Of a stretch of DNA of 64,000 nt, positions 52,742-64,000 are shown one piece after another (positions within the stretch are counted from its first letter, which is position 1; every line of letters begins with the position of its first letter). The position numbers and the translations under genes are program-made. Location of the stretch: assembly GCA_973895155.1 (NCBI GenBank), contig OZ316899.1, positions 12,524,001 to 12,588,000 on the forward strand, given 5' to 3'. The stretch is from Marsupella aquatica. Its lineage: Eukaryota; Marchantiophyta. The notes under the pieces were generated by a model. It was not told where the DNA came from and did no database searches. It saw only the letters and a list, made by a program, of their open reading frames with translations.

Positions 52742-54026
52742 TCAGGACAAGATGTGCCATCTCGCCGCCAAATACTTGGGCCCATAGAATGGAAACAACT
52801 GAGGCAAATCATCGGGTGCACAACCGGTAGGGACCACGATATCCACAAGAGCAAATACTCCAAGTCCTACATGAGTCCCCAATGTGGAGGGGAGGATGAC
52901 CCATGGGCGGTCCCAAACTATAATAGGCTCCCGAAGCGGGAGGTCCATAGGGAGTCCAAACTGGGCTAGGAAGGAGTCCTTTAAGATGTCCAAGGCTCTC
53001 CCTCGCAACTGTCTCGGTGCTCGGGACACCGATGCATCAAGAAAAGGGCATCGGGGCGGAACAATCCTAGGTGGACGGGACTCAATCGATCGGGGTCTAG
53101 TGGTCACCACTACTCCCCTCTCAATAGGGTGCATCCTAAACACTCTCCTCCTCCTCCGAAATACACGGTCTATCTCCCTCAATGTGGCTGGCAAATCGGA
53201 TGGATGGACGAGTGGTGCGAGTGCACGATATGCAATGTCTCTCAAGCGGTCCACAGGCGAAGATCGCACTACAATAGGAATCTGTTCCACATGTTCACCA
53301 AAACAAGTTCAGAATATGACAATCAAAAAACAATTCAAGGAAGGAGATGTTATCATAATTGCAATACCCAACAAAATTGTATTACCTCTCGGGTCGGGGG
53401 GGTGTAACGACCATGGATCCCTAAATGGCTAAGGACAGTGGTCCTCTCGTGTAAGACAACACCCTTGCATCGTCTGCAAGGGCAAGGCATCTTGCGAACT
53501 GGCCAATCCCCTGAAGAGCAGCCATGGCCTCTCCAAATCCATCAGCATGATGGGGGCTCCGGCCTCTCCTACCCTGGAATGATATCTGCGTCGACGACAC
53601 CTGGATCGGTGATGCCTAGATCGATCATACATGTCTGGTGAGTAATCTCTCCCGGTTCAACAGGTCGTCCCTCCCCCTATGATGATGGTCATCTCTGCGT
53701 CGGGTGTAAGTACCCCCACCATGGTCCTCATAGGATGAGTCATCCCTCCTCCTCCCTCCCTCGTCATCCCTCCTCCTCCGCCGCTCGTCATTGCTCCTAT
53801 AGCCCGATGAAGCTTAACTCCCCCTATGCCGATGATGGTGTCTATGTTGGTGAGAAATACCGCCATGCTCATCGTCATCATCACACGAGTCATCCCTTCG
53901 CCTATCCGACTCATCATACGTCCCCCTATGATGATGATGGTATCTGTGCCGATGATGCCTGCCCCCATCATGGTCCGATGCATAGGTTGCCATGTCCCCT
54001 GTGATCAAATTTACAAAGGCCCCCAC
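52742..54026 (-). pseudogene. Unidentified Arg/His-rich gene of the CACTA-like element
   Basis: From 54026 the minus strand reads MGAFVNLITGDMATYASDHD and then a long Arg/His/Asp-rich segment with imperfect repeats, broken by stops near 53815 and 53650. A better-ordered 182-residue ORF follows at 53290-52742 (MEQIPIVVRSSPVDRLRDIA ... PTGCAPDDLPQLFPFYGPKY). It may be the front part of the transposase transcription unit or a separate gene; the gap 52295-52741 shows no coding. It diverges from the plus-strand gene at 54409. No known family is recognised. Confidence 0.4.
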
Positions 54027-54064
54027 AACATATTAAACCCCAAGCATAAACGTATCCCGCTACG

Positions 54065-54290
54065 TTAACCAAAATAACGTCCATCCACACGATGTTCTTC
54101 TAAAATTAATGTCGTTTTTTAGGTTGTGGGGAGGTTGCTGAATTTAGTTTACGTCATAATGTATGACGTACTTAATAAGTTAACGTCATTTGGTATGACA
54201 TAATTATGTGTAACGTCGCCACTAAACCCTACACCCCTGGTTAACGTTGTGATTAATGACGTTAAATTAGGGTAACGGCGGGTCTCCAAT
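54065..54290. repeat. AACGTC/GACGTT motif cluster 4, between divergent genes
   Basis: AACGTCC, TACGTCATAATGTATGACGTA, TAACGTCATTTGG, TAACGTCGCC and AATGACGTTAAA occur in the 380-bp space between the minus-strand gene (ending its 5' side at 54026) and the plus-strand gene (ATG 54409). This is where a shared promoter would be. Confidence 0.65.
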
Positions 54291-55673
54291 GTTCGTGGGC
54301 TACGGTTGTTTTCCTTTAACAAAACACCGGGAAGTGACTCAAATGTGACTCACATTCAACATTCAACACTTCCCCTCTCCCCCTCTCGACCTCCTATCTT
54401 AACAGTGAATGACTATGGCTCATCCAGGCTATCTCCCTTCCAGTGGAGATTTTGATGCAGACTTGGTGGCTATGGATGATCCAGGGGAGTTAGAAAAGGT
54501 GTGTAAAGCTATGCAATTGACACATTTGTTGATACATGCTTTCAACCAGAGTTGGAAGTTCTTGGGAGGAAAAGGAAGCAAGGAGTCTCAGTTTCTGGAG
54601 TACCTGGAAAATATAGAGGCCAATGCTCCTGCCCTCGATGATTATGTGGAAACTGAGAATGCAACGCTCTTGGGGGAGGATGGGGGGCGTTCGATCGATG
54701 CTCTCAACTCCTTCCCGTCCCTACTAGATGATGGGTGGGACGATCCTGCCTTCAATGGAATGTAGCCTGATTCTCAGGCACCTAGTGGGACCCCAATCAA
54801 GAGCGTGGTCAGGGTAGCACATGACAGATTCCAGCCTGATCAGGATCGGGACTCTCGCAGGCGGAGGAGGCATCGTGATAGAACACACAACAGCAATAGC
54901 AGCCTTGATGAGAGAAGATGGAAGGGGAAAGGGAAGGAGTATAGAGATGCAGATCCACACAGTAGAGGTACATACAAAAGAAGAAGAACAGAGGGAGATG
55001 CAAGGGCAGACAGAAGAGAGAGGTACTCACCTCAGCGTGAACGTCACTCCCACAAGAAGCGACAACCTTCTCCTGTGCGACCTGTAACTATTGTTGTGAG
55101 TCGAGACAAACTCCCAACCATCACCTTGGATGCGTTTGATGCTAGGCCGGATGTTCTGGATGAGAAGGCCCTCACAAATCGAGTGCAGACGTGTTGTGCC
55201 AAGCACTGTCCTGGTTGGACAACTTGGAAGGATCTCGCGCAGAACCCAAAGAAGTTTCAGCTCCTCCTGAATGATGTGCAAGCTAGGTTTAGGAACAGCC
55301 GTGAAATAGACTACAAGCACATCAGACAGAAGATTGTAGGCTACCTTGCAGATCGAAGGTTTAGATGGAGAAACAAGGTTCAAAAAATGAGATGCCCAAG
55401 GACAGAGCAATACCTGAAACCAGAAGGAATGAGCGACGCCGACTTCAAGTTGATCGTGGCTGAGTTGGAAGCAGCACCTGACACCCCAGTAGGCAAGCGA
55501 GTGCACATGGGGGACAAAGTTGCTGCAGCCCGCAAATCAAATGGCCGCCTGCGTGTGACCAATTTTTAGGGGCCAGGGAGGATGGCGAGGCTTCCTTGCA
55601 ACCTATGTAAGTCCCCCACCCTCTTCAAAGCACAGCTTGTTCATGCTTTGGCCGCTGCGGTGAGAACATTGAA

Positions 55674-55905
55674 TTAACGTAGTTTTTCTCCTCTAACGTC
55701 TCAAGTTCTCAATTTTACGTCTAAACCCCCTACGTTCATCCTACCTAACGTCGTCTCTCGCGACATTACATTTAATTAACGTTGTTTTTGCATCGTTAAT
55801 ATGGCAGTTCCACTATATACCTTGTCTTGGATGACGTTAATTAGAAAACGTTGTTAGGTACATTGTAATTAACGACGATGGTGACGACGTTCTCCAATTT
55901 CCTGT
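55674..55905. repeat. AACGTC/GACGTT motif cluster 5, inside an intron
   Basis: TAACGTAG, AACGTCTC, AACGTCGTC, GACGTTAATTAG and GACGACGTTCTCC lie between the donor at about 55606 and the exon starting at about 55909 of the plus-strand gene. It is the second cluster that falls in an intron. Confidence 0.65.
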
Positions 55906-56318
55906 AGAAACGCAAGTTTGGAGCCAACGCCGAGCCAAGTGAGCAGGAGCGGCTCTATTCAAAACGCTATGGCCCGGCGGCCCTATGGGCTAAGCTGGAC
56001 TCTGTCCCCGAGGACCACCCAGTGGTAAGTTACATAGTCAGGTTAGGTTCCTTCTATACTAGGTTTTGCATCCACTATTTGCAGGAGGTAAACTGATCCC
56101 TTATGTCATGTCCAGGAGGATTGGAGTCCTCCAGAGGGGTTAGTGGCACGGCCCATTGCGGAAGATGAGGAGGCAGATCATGGAGGGGAGGAGCCTGATA
56201 CGCAGGAGGAGGCCTTAGTAGACTGTGGGCAGGAGGGCAGTTTAGGTACACAGGGCCGGTCTTCTTCTAACCTCTCCCCTCCAGTGGAGACTGATAGGGG
56301 TCATACCAGCCATAGACG

Positions 56319-56423
<105 letters not shown>

Positions 56424-57059
56424 AGAGAGAGAGAAGAGGGAGGGAGAGAGAGAGGGGGAGGGAGGGAGAGACATAGAGAGAGGAAGAGGAGCCGTGTCGA
56501 GAGGGATACCACTAGGGGACACAGTGGCACTAGAGATGTAGTCCCTAGGAGTAGAGGCAAGGGAGCTGCGGAGTTGGTGTCTGGTAGCAGTAGTTCAAAC
56601 GAGGATCCACTTCCGTACGAGTTGCGGCCCCGAGGCAAACAGTCGGAGGCACCGCCACATATTTCTGTTCGCAGGTCTGGACGTGATAGGAGCCGCTCTC
56701 AACGGCATTAGGGTATACCATGCATGACTAGGTGGACGTCCACCTGCATTTTGTACATTTTTGGCAAAAACTTTTGACGCCATCCATTTATAGTGGCATT
56801 CCGGACTTCATATGTCTATTTTATGTGTATTCCGTGTGTATATGAACCTAAACCTAAAGCCCACCCAACTAAGGTAGCTTGGAAGGATGTTCCATACAAG
56901 ATTAATGTTTACCACAAACGACACTCCATTCACGTCTCTCCATTCTTGGTACTATTTTCAAACATTCTCGTTAACACCATTTTTACCAAGCCTCACACGA
57001 CTTACTACTCATACGTCCTGGACAGACTCATCATTAACAAAGTCACAAACTACGTAATC

Positions 57060-57295
57060 TGACATTAACGTCGTTTTAAACGATGTTATCAGCTGATTTC
57101 CCTATTCAATCTGCGTCCAGAATAACGTCTTTATTTACGACGTTAATATGTAACGTAGTATGGACCGACGTATGTAATGTCGTTTTGGACGATGTAAACT
57201 GTAACCTTTGTTACTTTGTACAAAATGTGCCCTCATTCACGTCGAGTATGTCGCCTTTCTTTAGTAGCAAGGAGACGTCGGGCTTAACGTCTTCA
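57060..57295. repeat. AACGTC/GACGTT motif cluster 6
   Basis: TAACGTCGTTTTAAACGATG, ATAACGTCTTTATTTACGACG, ACCGACGTATG and TTAACGTCTTC. It is the rightmost cluster and marks the apparent right end of the CACTA-like element. Confidence 0.65.
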
Positions 57296-57305
57296 TGTAA
57301 CACAT

Positions 57306-57780
57306 AAAAAGTCCTGATAATGTAGTTGTGACATGAATAATGTTGTCATTGAATATCCCTGCTATTTAGATACAGCATCATGTCATAACAGTCCAGTTCA
57401 GAAAGCGCAGTTCAGCCTACGAGAAGGAAAAATAAAATCCATGCAGGGATGGAGTAATTTATGGTGGGACCCACCCTAAATCCAATTATAGGCTTAAAAC
57501 CGATCGGCGAAGAAGAGTTCTGGCATTTGCAATATTGGAGCCGGACAGAATGTGAAAACTAGCGCCAGGCACTAACAAAGCTTTAACAGGGACAAAAGTT
57601 TAAGTTAAGGGACAACAACATGACAATAACCAGATAAAATTTAAAATTTAACAATATTAATGTTCTGGAACCAGCACCAGGCGCTAACCAAAAGCAAGAA
57701 AAAACCAGTGTAATATCCGTTGACTACAGACAAAAACCATAGTATCCGTTACAAAAAATGACAGTCTCTAGAATGTCATA
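57306..57780. other. Short spacer with palindromic motifs, no gene
   Basis: No ORF. Two copies of a 14-base near-palindrome (AGCGCCAGGCACTA at 57561 and AGCACCAGGCGCTA at 57673) that recurs twice at 59352-59467. Confidence 0.5.
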
Positions 57781-57785
57781 TTACT

Positions 57786-60700
57786 CTACAAACCATTCGC
57801 GTTCTGCCTATCCAGCACCAGTCTGACTTCCACAACTATGAAAATGGGCTGGCTACACAGGGTAGACTCCTCTACATGAAACTTGAAGACATTTATAAAC
57901 ACCCAATACAAATGTTTACAAGGCATATATGGCTTGCCACAAGAATGACGACGGAAGAAATCCTCACAGGAACAGGTTGGGAAGACGCAAATTTGGACAA
58001 AGTAAGTGTTTGGGGATCGAAGGTTATCGTGGGTCCGGATTTTGAATTGCTTCCCAAATGCAATTCCAATACCCACATCCCACTCGCCATCCAAAGTCAT
58101 AGCTTCTTTCCGAGCCGATTCCATTTGTGTACTGTGAGCCAAAGTTAGATTTGATCAAGGTCTAGAGTTTCTCCCATTCCTGGTCCGAAGGCGTACGTTG
58201 GGGTTGGCGAAATTGATTCTTTCAGGAAATGCGTTTACATTAATTCTCAAGTTGAATGGAACAGGTGCATCTCGAGACGTCACAGCTGTTTGGACCATTG
58301 AGACTCCCTGTGCTTCAAGGATCTCTACCTCGACAGGTGACAGGTTGGTCCCTTTCACAACTGGCAAGATATCCGGCACAGGAGGAAGGCGTTCAACACC
58401 ACGACGCGGGCGGCTCTTGTAGCATGTTTTGTTTGGGCAGAACCATATCATTTCTGCAATGGGTGTGCCTCTGAAAATGCGATGTCTGCTGACAACAATG
58501 CCGACAACACCTATTGCCGAATGGAACCCAACTTTTTTGACAGGATTTCAACACTCATCCCTCTCAGAATTTCCAGGCAAAGTCCCATTGCACTGAGGCC
58601 CTGCACCATATTTGGCCGTCCGCCGCAAATGCCAGGTCCCTCTAGGAACATCCATTTCCAAAGGAGTTGACTCTATTGGCAAACGTTGAAGAACAGCCAG
58701 AGCACTGAGTGGGGGTTGCAATGATGTTGCTATTCCTCTAGCTTCAGGGGTGTTCGCGAGGAAATCACTTCCATTCGTTGAAGTGTCGCTCCCGCCGAGG
58801 TCAACTATGGGATCTGTTACATTTGCGGGAAAGGAAGTGAAGACGGTGTTGTTGAGATTCTTCCGTTTGAACCCTTGAGTATTGGGTGTAGTGATGAGAA
58901 TGGTGTCATGCCGATGGGAGTCTTGTGGCAAGACAATCCCAGTTGCAAGTCCCTTCCTCTTAACCGACCTTGTGATAATATCTCCATTAAGAGGAGAGCT
59001 CCTATCCAGATCCAAATCAGCAGAGTTGGAAAGAATCATGTTGGTTGCTTCTTCAAATAACTTGGGTGAACCAGATTGGTCTGCGGATTGGAATGCTAAT
59101 TCCCAGATAGTTGGCCCCTTCCCTGTATTGAGTCCCTTTTGATATGCGTTGTAACCCGCAACTTGTGACAAAGCTCAATTTTGATCAACTTTGCATGCTT
59201 CAAAGAGACCCACCATTTTTTTGTAGCCCATGCTTTCATGGAGGCGTGCCTTGACTCTGACCTGGTACAGTTTGGAATGAGCGCACCTTCTTATGCGCTT
59301 TTGCTCTGCAATAAAACCCGTCTAGACAAAGTTTAGTTCTTTTGTATAAGCAGCGCCAAGTGCTAGCAATGAGTAGGAGATAATAAAAGAAGGTTTATTG
59401 GTACAAGTTTCTTTTTCTGTAATGTTTGAAGGTTTTTTGAGTGAAAATTAAAGCAGCGCATGGCGCTAGTATAAACACACTGAGGTTTGACTAATAAATG
59501 CATCAGGAAAACTTACCACACAAATGAAATTCCCCCACTAATGCCATCGAACAACCCATTGAGATATCCAACTCTGCAACATCATCAACTTTCCTGGGAC
59601 ACAGTTTCTCGCTTGCCACCACAACACGATCTCCCTCGAAACTCGATACGCCGCAACAAACGTTGGAGCATTCCGCAGTTTCTCCCATAGTTGCCGATGG
59701 TCTGGTTGCTTACCCTCCAAAACTCCTTCTGTAGAATGTCGATGGAAAGACTGGTAAAAGTGAAATGCATCAGAGCGTTCAACCCTCCAAAAAAGACATT
59801 GTGAACGGCGATCCATCCAGCCTGAGCATTGTCAACCATAAAACCTTGAATGACAACGTCCTATAACCCATTTTCCTTACAAACCTCAATCATAATTCTC
59901 CACGCTTTCTCAAAGGACTCCATGTCTTCAACTTTTAGTTCGCATGTGAAGATTGTACAAAGAGCTCGGAAGTTGTGATCGTAAACGTGTGCATTGAAAG
60001 TAAACCAGTCGGTTGTCACTCGCTTCATCACATCAAAACTCACCCAAGTTCCTTCCAATCTTTTGCTGGGTTGCATCTGCCGGAGAAGATCTACACCAGA
60101 TCCATGACCCTTGACTGTCATTTTGAATATATGGGGCCTATCTGCTACACAACCCTGACCCGATAGGAGGTACCTTTGGAGGAAAGAAATGTTATTTGAC
60201 CTTTGCATCCGAGCTAGGAAATCTAACTCACCACAACCAGCCTAGTCCATTTGAACGCTAACCCCAATGTTTTCGCAAAGAGCTTTCACGAGCAAACCGG
60301 TTGCAGAATTCAAAATACCAGTTGGCTTTGCTAGAGGATTGGCTTCATGATTTTTTCTTATCAAATCCTCAGCTATCTTCTCAACACTCCTTGAGAAAAC
60401 TTTCCTACTCGGATGGTTATGCTCACCTATATGAACTGCGAGCCGAGACATGTGACTACAAGTCTGTGTATCAAGAAGGACTTGAGGGTACATATAAAAC
60501 AAGCGAGCAGGGCAAGACTTCACACAGAAAGGAATCTGCTCACAATAGTGACAGACTACACCACCCTCTTCAATCAACAAACCCACCATGTGCTGGCCAT
60601 TGAGTTTAGGAGCACCATGCCAGGCCTTTGCATTGCATCTCTTCTTTCGCTGAAAGTACTCACAAAACTTGTTCCTGCACTTGATGAACCCGATACACGT

Positions 60701-61117
60701 AACCTTACCAAATTCCCAATGTTTCTTTGGATGCACGTTCGCAGTTGTCGGAAAAATTTGGGTCCAAATGTAACAATCTTTGGCGCGGTCCATGTCACGA
60801 AGTCTAAATCCCTTGGAGAGCGTTCCCTCAATGGGAGGCAGTTCAAATACAACATTTCCGTTGTACTTGTCTGGCAAACAAGGAACTTGCTCATGCCGGA
60901 AGTCCCCTGTCGAGATAAACCTTGACAGTTCACTATGTCTCGTGGCCTTGAGTAAGGCGTCCATCACACTCCTCCGGTAGACTTTATGACGACCTCCGGA
61001 GGTAGCCACCGGCTCATCCTTAACAAAAGCGGAAACCGGAACTTTGTACTGCAATGAAGGAGTGGGTGCAACATCACCATCTTCACTGTCAGATATGTCA
61101 ACAACAACAACAGGAAT
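57786..61117 (-). pseudogene. Transposase-like gene with HNHP zinc finger and SWIM-like motif, cut by LTR E
   Basis: Minus-strand pieces: 61117-60242 has IPVVVVDISDSEDGD, a Cys-rich region and HIGEHNHP, the signature of WRKY-GCM1/FLYWCH-type fingers found in Mutator-like transposases. Next are 60208-59861 (TDWFTFNAHVYDHNFRALCT, ESFEKAWRIMIEVCKENGL) and about 59839-59540 (MVDNAQAGWIAVHNVFFGG), which look like a transposase core. Further stretches at 59171-58548 and 58451-58155 are not recognised. The last, 58142-57786, has CSCEDFFRRHSCGKPYMPCKH, a SWIM-like zinc motif. The N-terminus is interrupted in mid-codon context by LTR E at 61118. It is probably a Mutator-related or KDZ-type transposase; whether 57786-58142 belongs to the same gene is not certain. 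Confidence 0.55.
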
Positions 61118-61233
61118 TGTGATGCCTAGCCAGGAATCACTAGGCCGGTTTACATGGTAAAAGCAGGAATGTACCCTAGAAACACCTTAGTATAGTAACA
61201 AGACAAGGAAAATATAAACAATTAAGGGTGACA

Positions 61234-63440
61234 ATGGAACCCGGGCCGAGGCCGGAAGTAAGGACGTCGGGGGAGAGAACACGATTAGGGTTAGGGCGCA
61301 CTAAGCATCGGTGGCTAGGGGTGACCAACGGGAGGGAAGACCAGAGGAGGAGAGGGGTAAGGACCGCTCGCGAGGAATGGTGGCTCATTTGCAAGCACGA
61401 ACTGGGCAAACGACTACGGGAGGCCAAATACTGTCAGCTGCTTAGGCAAGCACTCTGGGTGGGAACAGATACCAACGATCGAGTCAAGGAGGGTATGAGC
61501 AACGTCAATCAAGCGGCACATTTTTGGGGATGCCTGTTCGAACGGGCAACTGAGTACATTGGGACTTACGAGGACGAAGAATCAGAGAGAGCAACTCGAG
61601 AACGGCAGGAGCTCGCTCGACTGTGGGAGCTGCAGAAGTTTGCCTTCTTAGGAGGAGAACTCATCAAGGCTGAGTTCTTGTGGACTCCTACTGCCAATCA
61701 GCTCGATGACCTTCTGTTTTGCGAAGACAGAATCGTCGGCATTCGGGAAGCCATCAACCGCTGCAACGACGTGCATTGGGAGTTGAAGGGTAGCACGGAG
61801 GGGTGGACAAAGGCAACTGTGCTAGGAGAAACATCCACGACAACCGAGATGAAGAGGAAAGGAAACAACAACGAAGAGGCCACCCTGGCAAAAAGAACGA
61901 GGTTGGCGGCACCAAGGAAGCTAGCAGAGCAGCAGAGCAGGAGGCAGGGAGAAGCCGAAGAGGAGGAGGTTGATCCCATCAATGCCATTCCAACAAAGGG
62001 TGACACCTGGAAAGGCTGGGCGGCGACCCTACCAAAGGAAGTGCAATTACATTTTGCACGGGAGGAGGATGCATGCTTTACGGCCATGCAGACCAAGAAG
62101 TACCAGGGCTTCATGGCCGAATCCAGCTTGGAAACCTTCGTAAGATTACCATGGCTGAAGCCGGAGGTGCCGGACTCAGACTTATTAGAATTTGTGGGAT
62201 CATGGGAACCCGAGACCAATTCCACGAGGGTGTATGGGAAGGATTTCTATCTCACTCCCCGGGTGATTGCCGAGGTGTTTGGCTTGCCGATGGGTAATAA
62301 GACCAAGGTTGATACTAGGAAGACCTTACCTGACAAGGAGTTCCGGTCGTTCCCAGGACCATCAACAAAGAATGGCTTCTTCCGGAACACCTGCACCAAC
62401 CCACACATCGGAGAGATGATCAATTTCTTGCGGGTGACCATGCATTGTAACTTGCCAAGGGCAGAGATCGGCAAGGCTCAGGTCTACCTGGCAGAAAGGC
62501 CAGACCCAAGCCGGGATTACAACGGGTACCTCCTCAACCAACTGAAGAAGATCTTGAAGGAGGAACAGCAGGTGATCGGCGTGGGAAGCGTGTCCCGGCT
62601 TGGCTATCACATGCCGTTGTTGTGCCGGTATGCCAGAAGTCAAATCTTTGCCCCAGTACTTCCCCTATCGGCAAGGGCACCGGAGGAGGTTCTGGAGCAG
62701 AGGCCGGCAACAGAAGAGCCCAACCAGCCTGCCAGTCCTACAATCGAGCAAGTGTTTTGACCAAGGAAAGAAGACTTGCCGATGCAGCAATCAGGCATGC
62801 AGAATCTGCTGAAAATGCTGGAGAAGGAGAGAATGGCACCAGCAACGGCAACGGCACCGGTACAGGACACTGCCCCAGAGGCCGGCCTAAGCCGACTCAA
62901 GAGGGAAAACCCCTTTACCGGAGCCAAGGAGAGAAGGAGGCGGGACACAAGCCGGGAGTGCAAATGTATGTGGGAGCCTCAAGCCCCGAATCGGAGGCAG
63001 AGCAGCCTAAGACTCCTTCCCGAGGAGAGCAGAGGGAGAGGACAGCCTGGAACCCATAGGAAGAACAAGAGCCCGTGATCTGTGAGGCCATTTTCACGGC
63101 AGGACCAGGGGAACAGAGGGGGAAGCCGGGAGTCCAAGCAGTGGAGGAGGCAGTGGAGGACTACAGCAATGATAACTTTGGCTATGGGTCGGATCATCAT
63201 GTTCCAGGAGTAAGGACCTGTGACCAATTTATCTCCACGCTTCCAAGAGTAGTTCGAGGGGACCCCACCCAACAGAGTAGCCTCGAGTCTCCCCCACCAG
63301 AGGTTGCTCCCTCGAGCTTTGACGGCATAAAGCAGACGGCACAAGAATTTCAGGAGCGACTTAGGGAGGAAGAGAAAGCAGCCCTGGCTAGGGAGAAAGA
63401 TTTACCGGGAGGAGATTGGCCGGAGGACATCAGGCGGCTT
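61234..63440 (+). pseudogene. LTR-encoded protein of LTR E
   Basis: An ATG at 61234 (MEPGPRPEVRTSG) opens the B-type LTR protein. It includes HFWGCLFERATEYIGTYEDE, WTPTANQLDDLLFC, a basic patch KRTRLAAPRK, and the full module (RLPWLKPEVPDSDLLEFVGS, FYLTPRVIAEVFGLPMG, STKNGFFRNTCTNPHIGEM, LPRAEIGKAQVYLAERPD). A TGA at 62758-62760 ends it where the other copies code for FRPRKED. Frame changes follow, but MYVGASSPESEAEQP and GYGSDHHVPGVRT show that the second half was present. It then runs into the duplicated block. This is the best-preserved N-terminal half in the window. Confidence 0.75.
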
Positions 63441-64000
63441 GCCAAAAAAAGAGGCCGGCAACAGAAGAGCCCAACCAGCCTGCCAGTCCTACAATCGAGC
63501 AGGTGTTTCGGCCAAGGAAAGAAGACTTGCCGATGCAGCAATTAGGCATGCAGAATCTGCTGAAAATGCTGGAGAAGGAGAGAACGACACCAGCAACGGC
63601 AACGGCACCGGTACAGGACACTGCCCCAGAGGCCGGCCTAAGCCGACTCAGGAGGGAAAACCCCTTTACCGGAGCCAAGGAGAGAAGGAGGCCGGAACAA
63701 AAACCGGGAGTGCAAATGTATGTGGGAGCCTCAAGCCCCGAATTGGAGGCAGAGCAGCCTAAGGCTCCTTCCCGCGAGCAGAGGGAGAGGACAGCCTGGA
63801 ACCCAGAGGAGGAACAAGATCCCATGGTCTGTGAGGCCGTTTTCACGGCAGGACCAGGGGAACATAGGGGGAAGCAGGGAGTCCAAGCAGTGGAGGAGGC
63901 GGTGGAGGACTACAGCAATGATAACTCCGGCTATGGGTCGGATCATCATGTTCCAGGAGTAAGGACCTGTGGCCGATTTATCCCCATGCTTCCAAGATTA
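62701..64000 (+). repeat. 751-bp tandem duplication inside LTR E
   Basis: AGGCCGGCAACAGAAG starts at 62701 and again at 63452, and the sequences run in parallel to the window end (63249 corresponds to 64000). The junction is next to a run of seven A at about 63444-63450. The second copy codes through the site of the TGA at 62758, reading FRPRKED. Confidence 0.88.

Larger units (their letters stand above)
61118..64000 (+). repeat. LTR E, B-type family, running off the window
   Basis: It starts TGTGATGCC at 61118 and follows the element B LTR in the plus direction past the coiled-coil start. It interrupts the transposase-like gene to its left, where the preceding bases GGAAT would be the target duplication. 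Within it the segment from 62701 is tandemly duplicated. The LTR end and the rest of the element are not in the window. Confidence 0.88.

Noticed and set aside
53657-54068. Several overlapping Met/His/Asp-rich ORFs on both strands
   Set aside because: Low-complexity GAT/CAT-rich DNA gives open frames in many phases. Only the minus-strand reading that continues toward 52742 has some support.

Overview
This is a nuclear land-plant window made almost entirely of transposable elements and their remains. Evidence for a plant: Ty3/Gypsy polyproteins, a CACTA (En/Spm) TNP2 transposase with introns, a plant LINE, an Arabidopsis-type telomere repeat (TTTAGGG) used as filler at a deletion, and a PLS-class PPR pseudogene. 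The PPR wording resembles moss PPR proteins, so a bryophyte is my best guess; this is inference and not proven. Element names (A to G) are mine.

Region 1 (1-28950) is a nest of Gypsy retrotransposons, nearly all on the minus strand. Element A (gag and protease at 1-3399, extra ORFs at 3647-4863, 5' LTR at 23124-26742) is split by element B. B is complete at 5006-22670, with LTRs at 5006-9682 and 19901-22670 and a 5-bp target duplication GTCCC. B's reverse transcriptase is in turn split by a 4-kb TG...CA insert F (12038-16027, target duplication CCATC), which looks like a solo LTR. A itself sits in an LTR fragment C (26743-28567), and C sits in another fragment D (28568-28950). The order of insertion reads D, C, A, B, F.

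The most striking point is that the LTRs themselves encode protein. The LTRs of A and B and the presumed solo LTR F each carry a long sense ORF with the same layout: a globular module, a basic patch resembling a nuclear localisation signal, and then a long coiled coil. The three families are diverged but the modules can be aligned by eye. A further B-type LTR (E) is at the right edge of the window.

Region 2 (28951-37081) holds a 5'-truncated LINE with a broken RT ORF, an inverted-repeat element with arms of about 350 bp, AT-rich sequence and a decayed PPR gene. Region 3 (37082-43944) is another Gypsy-like element, G, with 845/848-bp LTRs. It has gag, protease and an integrase zinc-binding remnant in nearly one frame, but no reverse transcriptase. 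Region 4 (43945-46600) has a C-rich tract, one exon-like glutathione S-transferase N-terminal fragment, and otherwise nothing I recognise.

Region 5 (about 46600-57300) is a CACTA-type DNA transposon. It has a TNP2-like transposase on the minus strand and a Transposase_24/TNPA-like gene on the plus strand, plus two unidentified ORFs. Six clusters of AACGTC/GACGTT motifs lie between and inside these genes. Region 6 (about 57310-61117) is a decayed transposase-like gene with an HNHP zinc-finger signature and a SWIM-like motif, cut by LTR E. Region 7 (61118-64000) is LTR E, which contains a 751-bp tandem duplication and runs off the window.

Most coding regions carry stops that fit C-to-T or G-to-A decay. 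I see no clearly intact host gene, no tRNA or rRNA gene and no CRISPR array.
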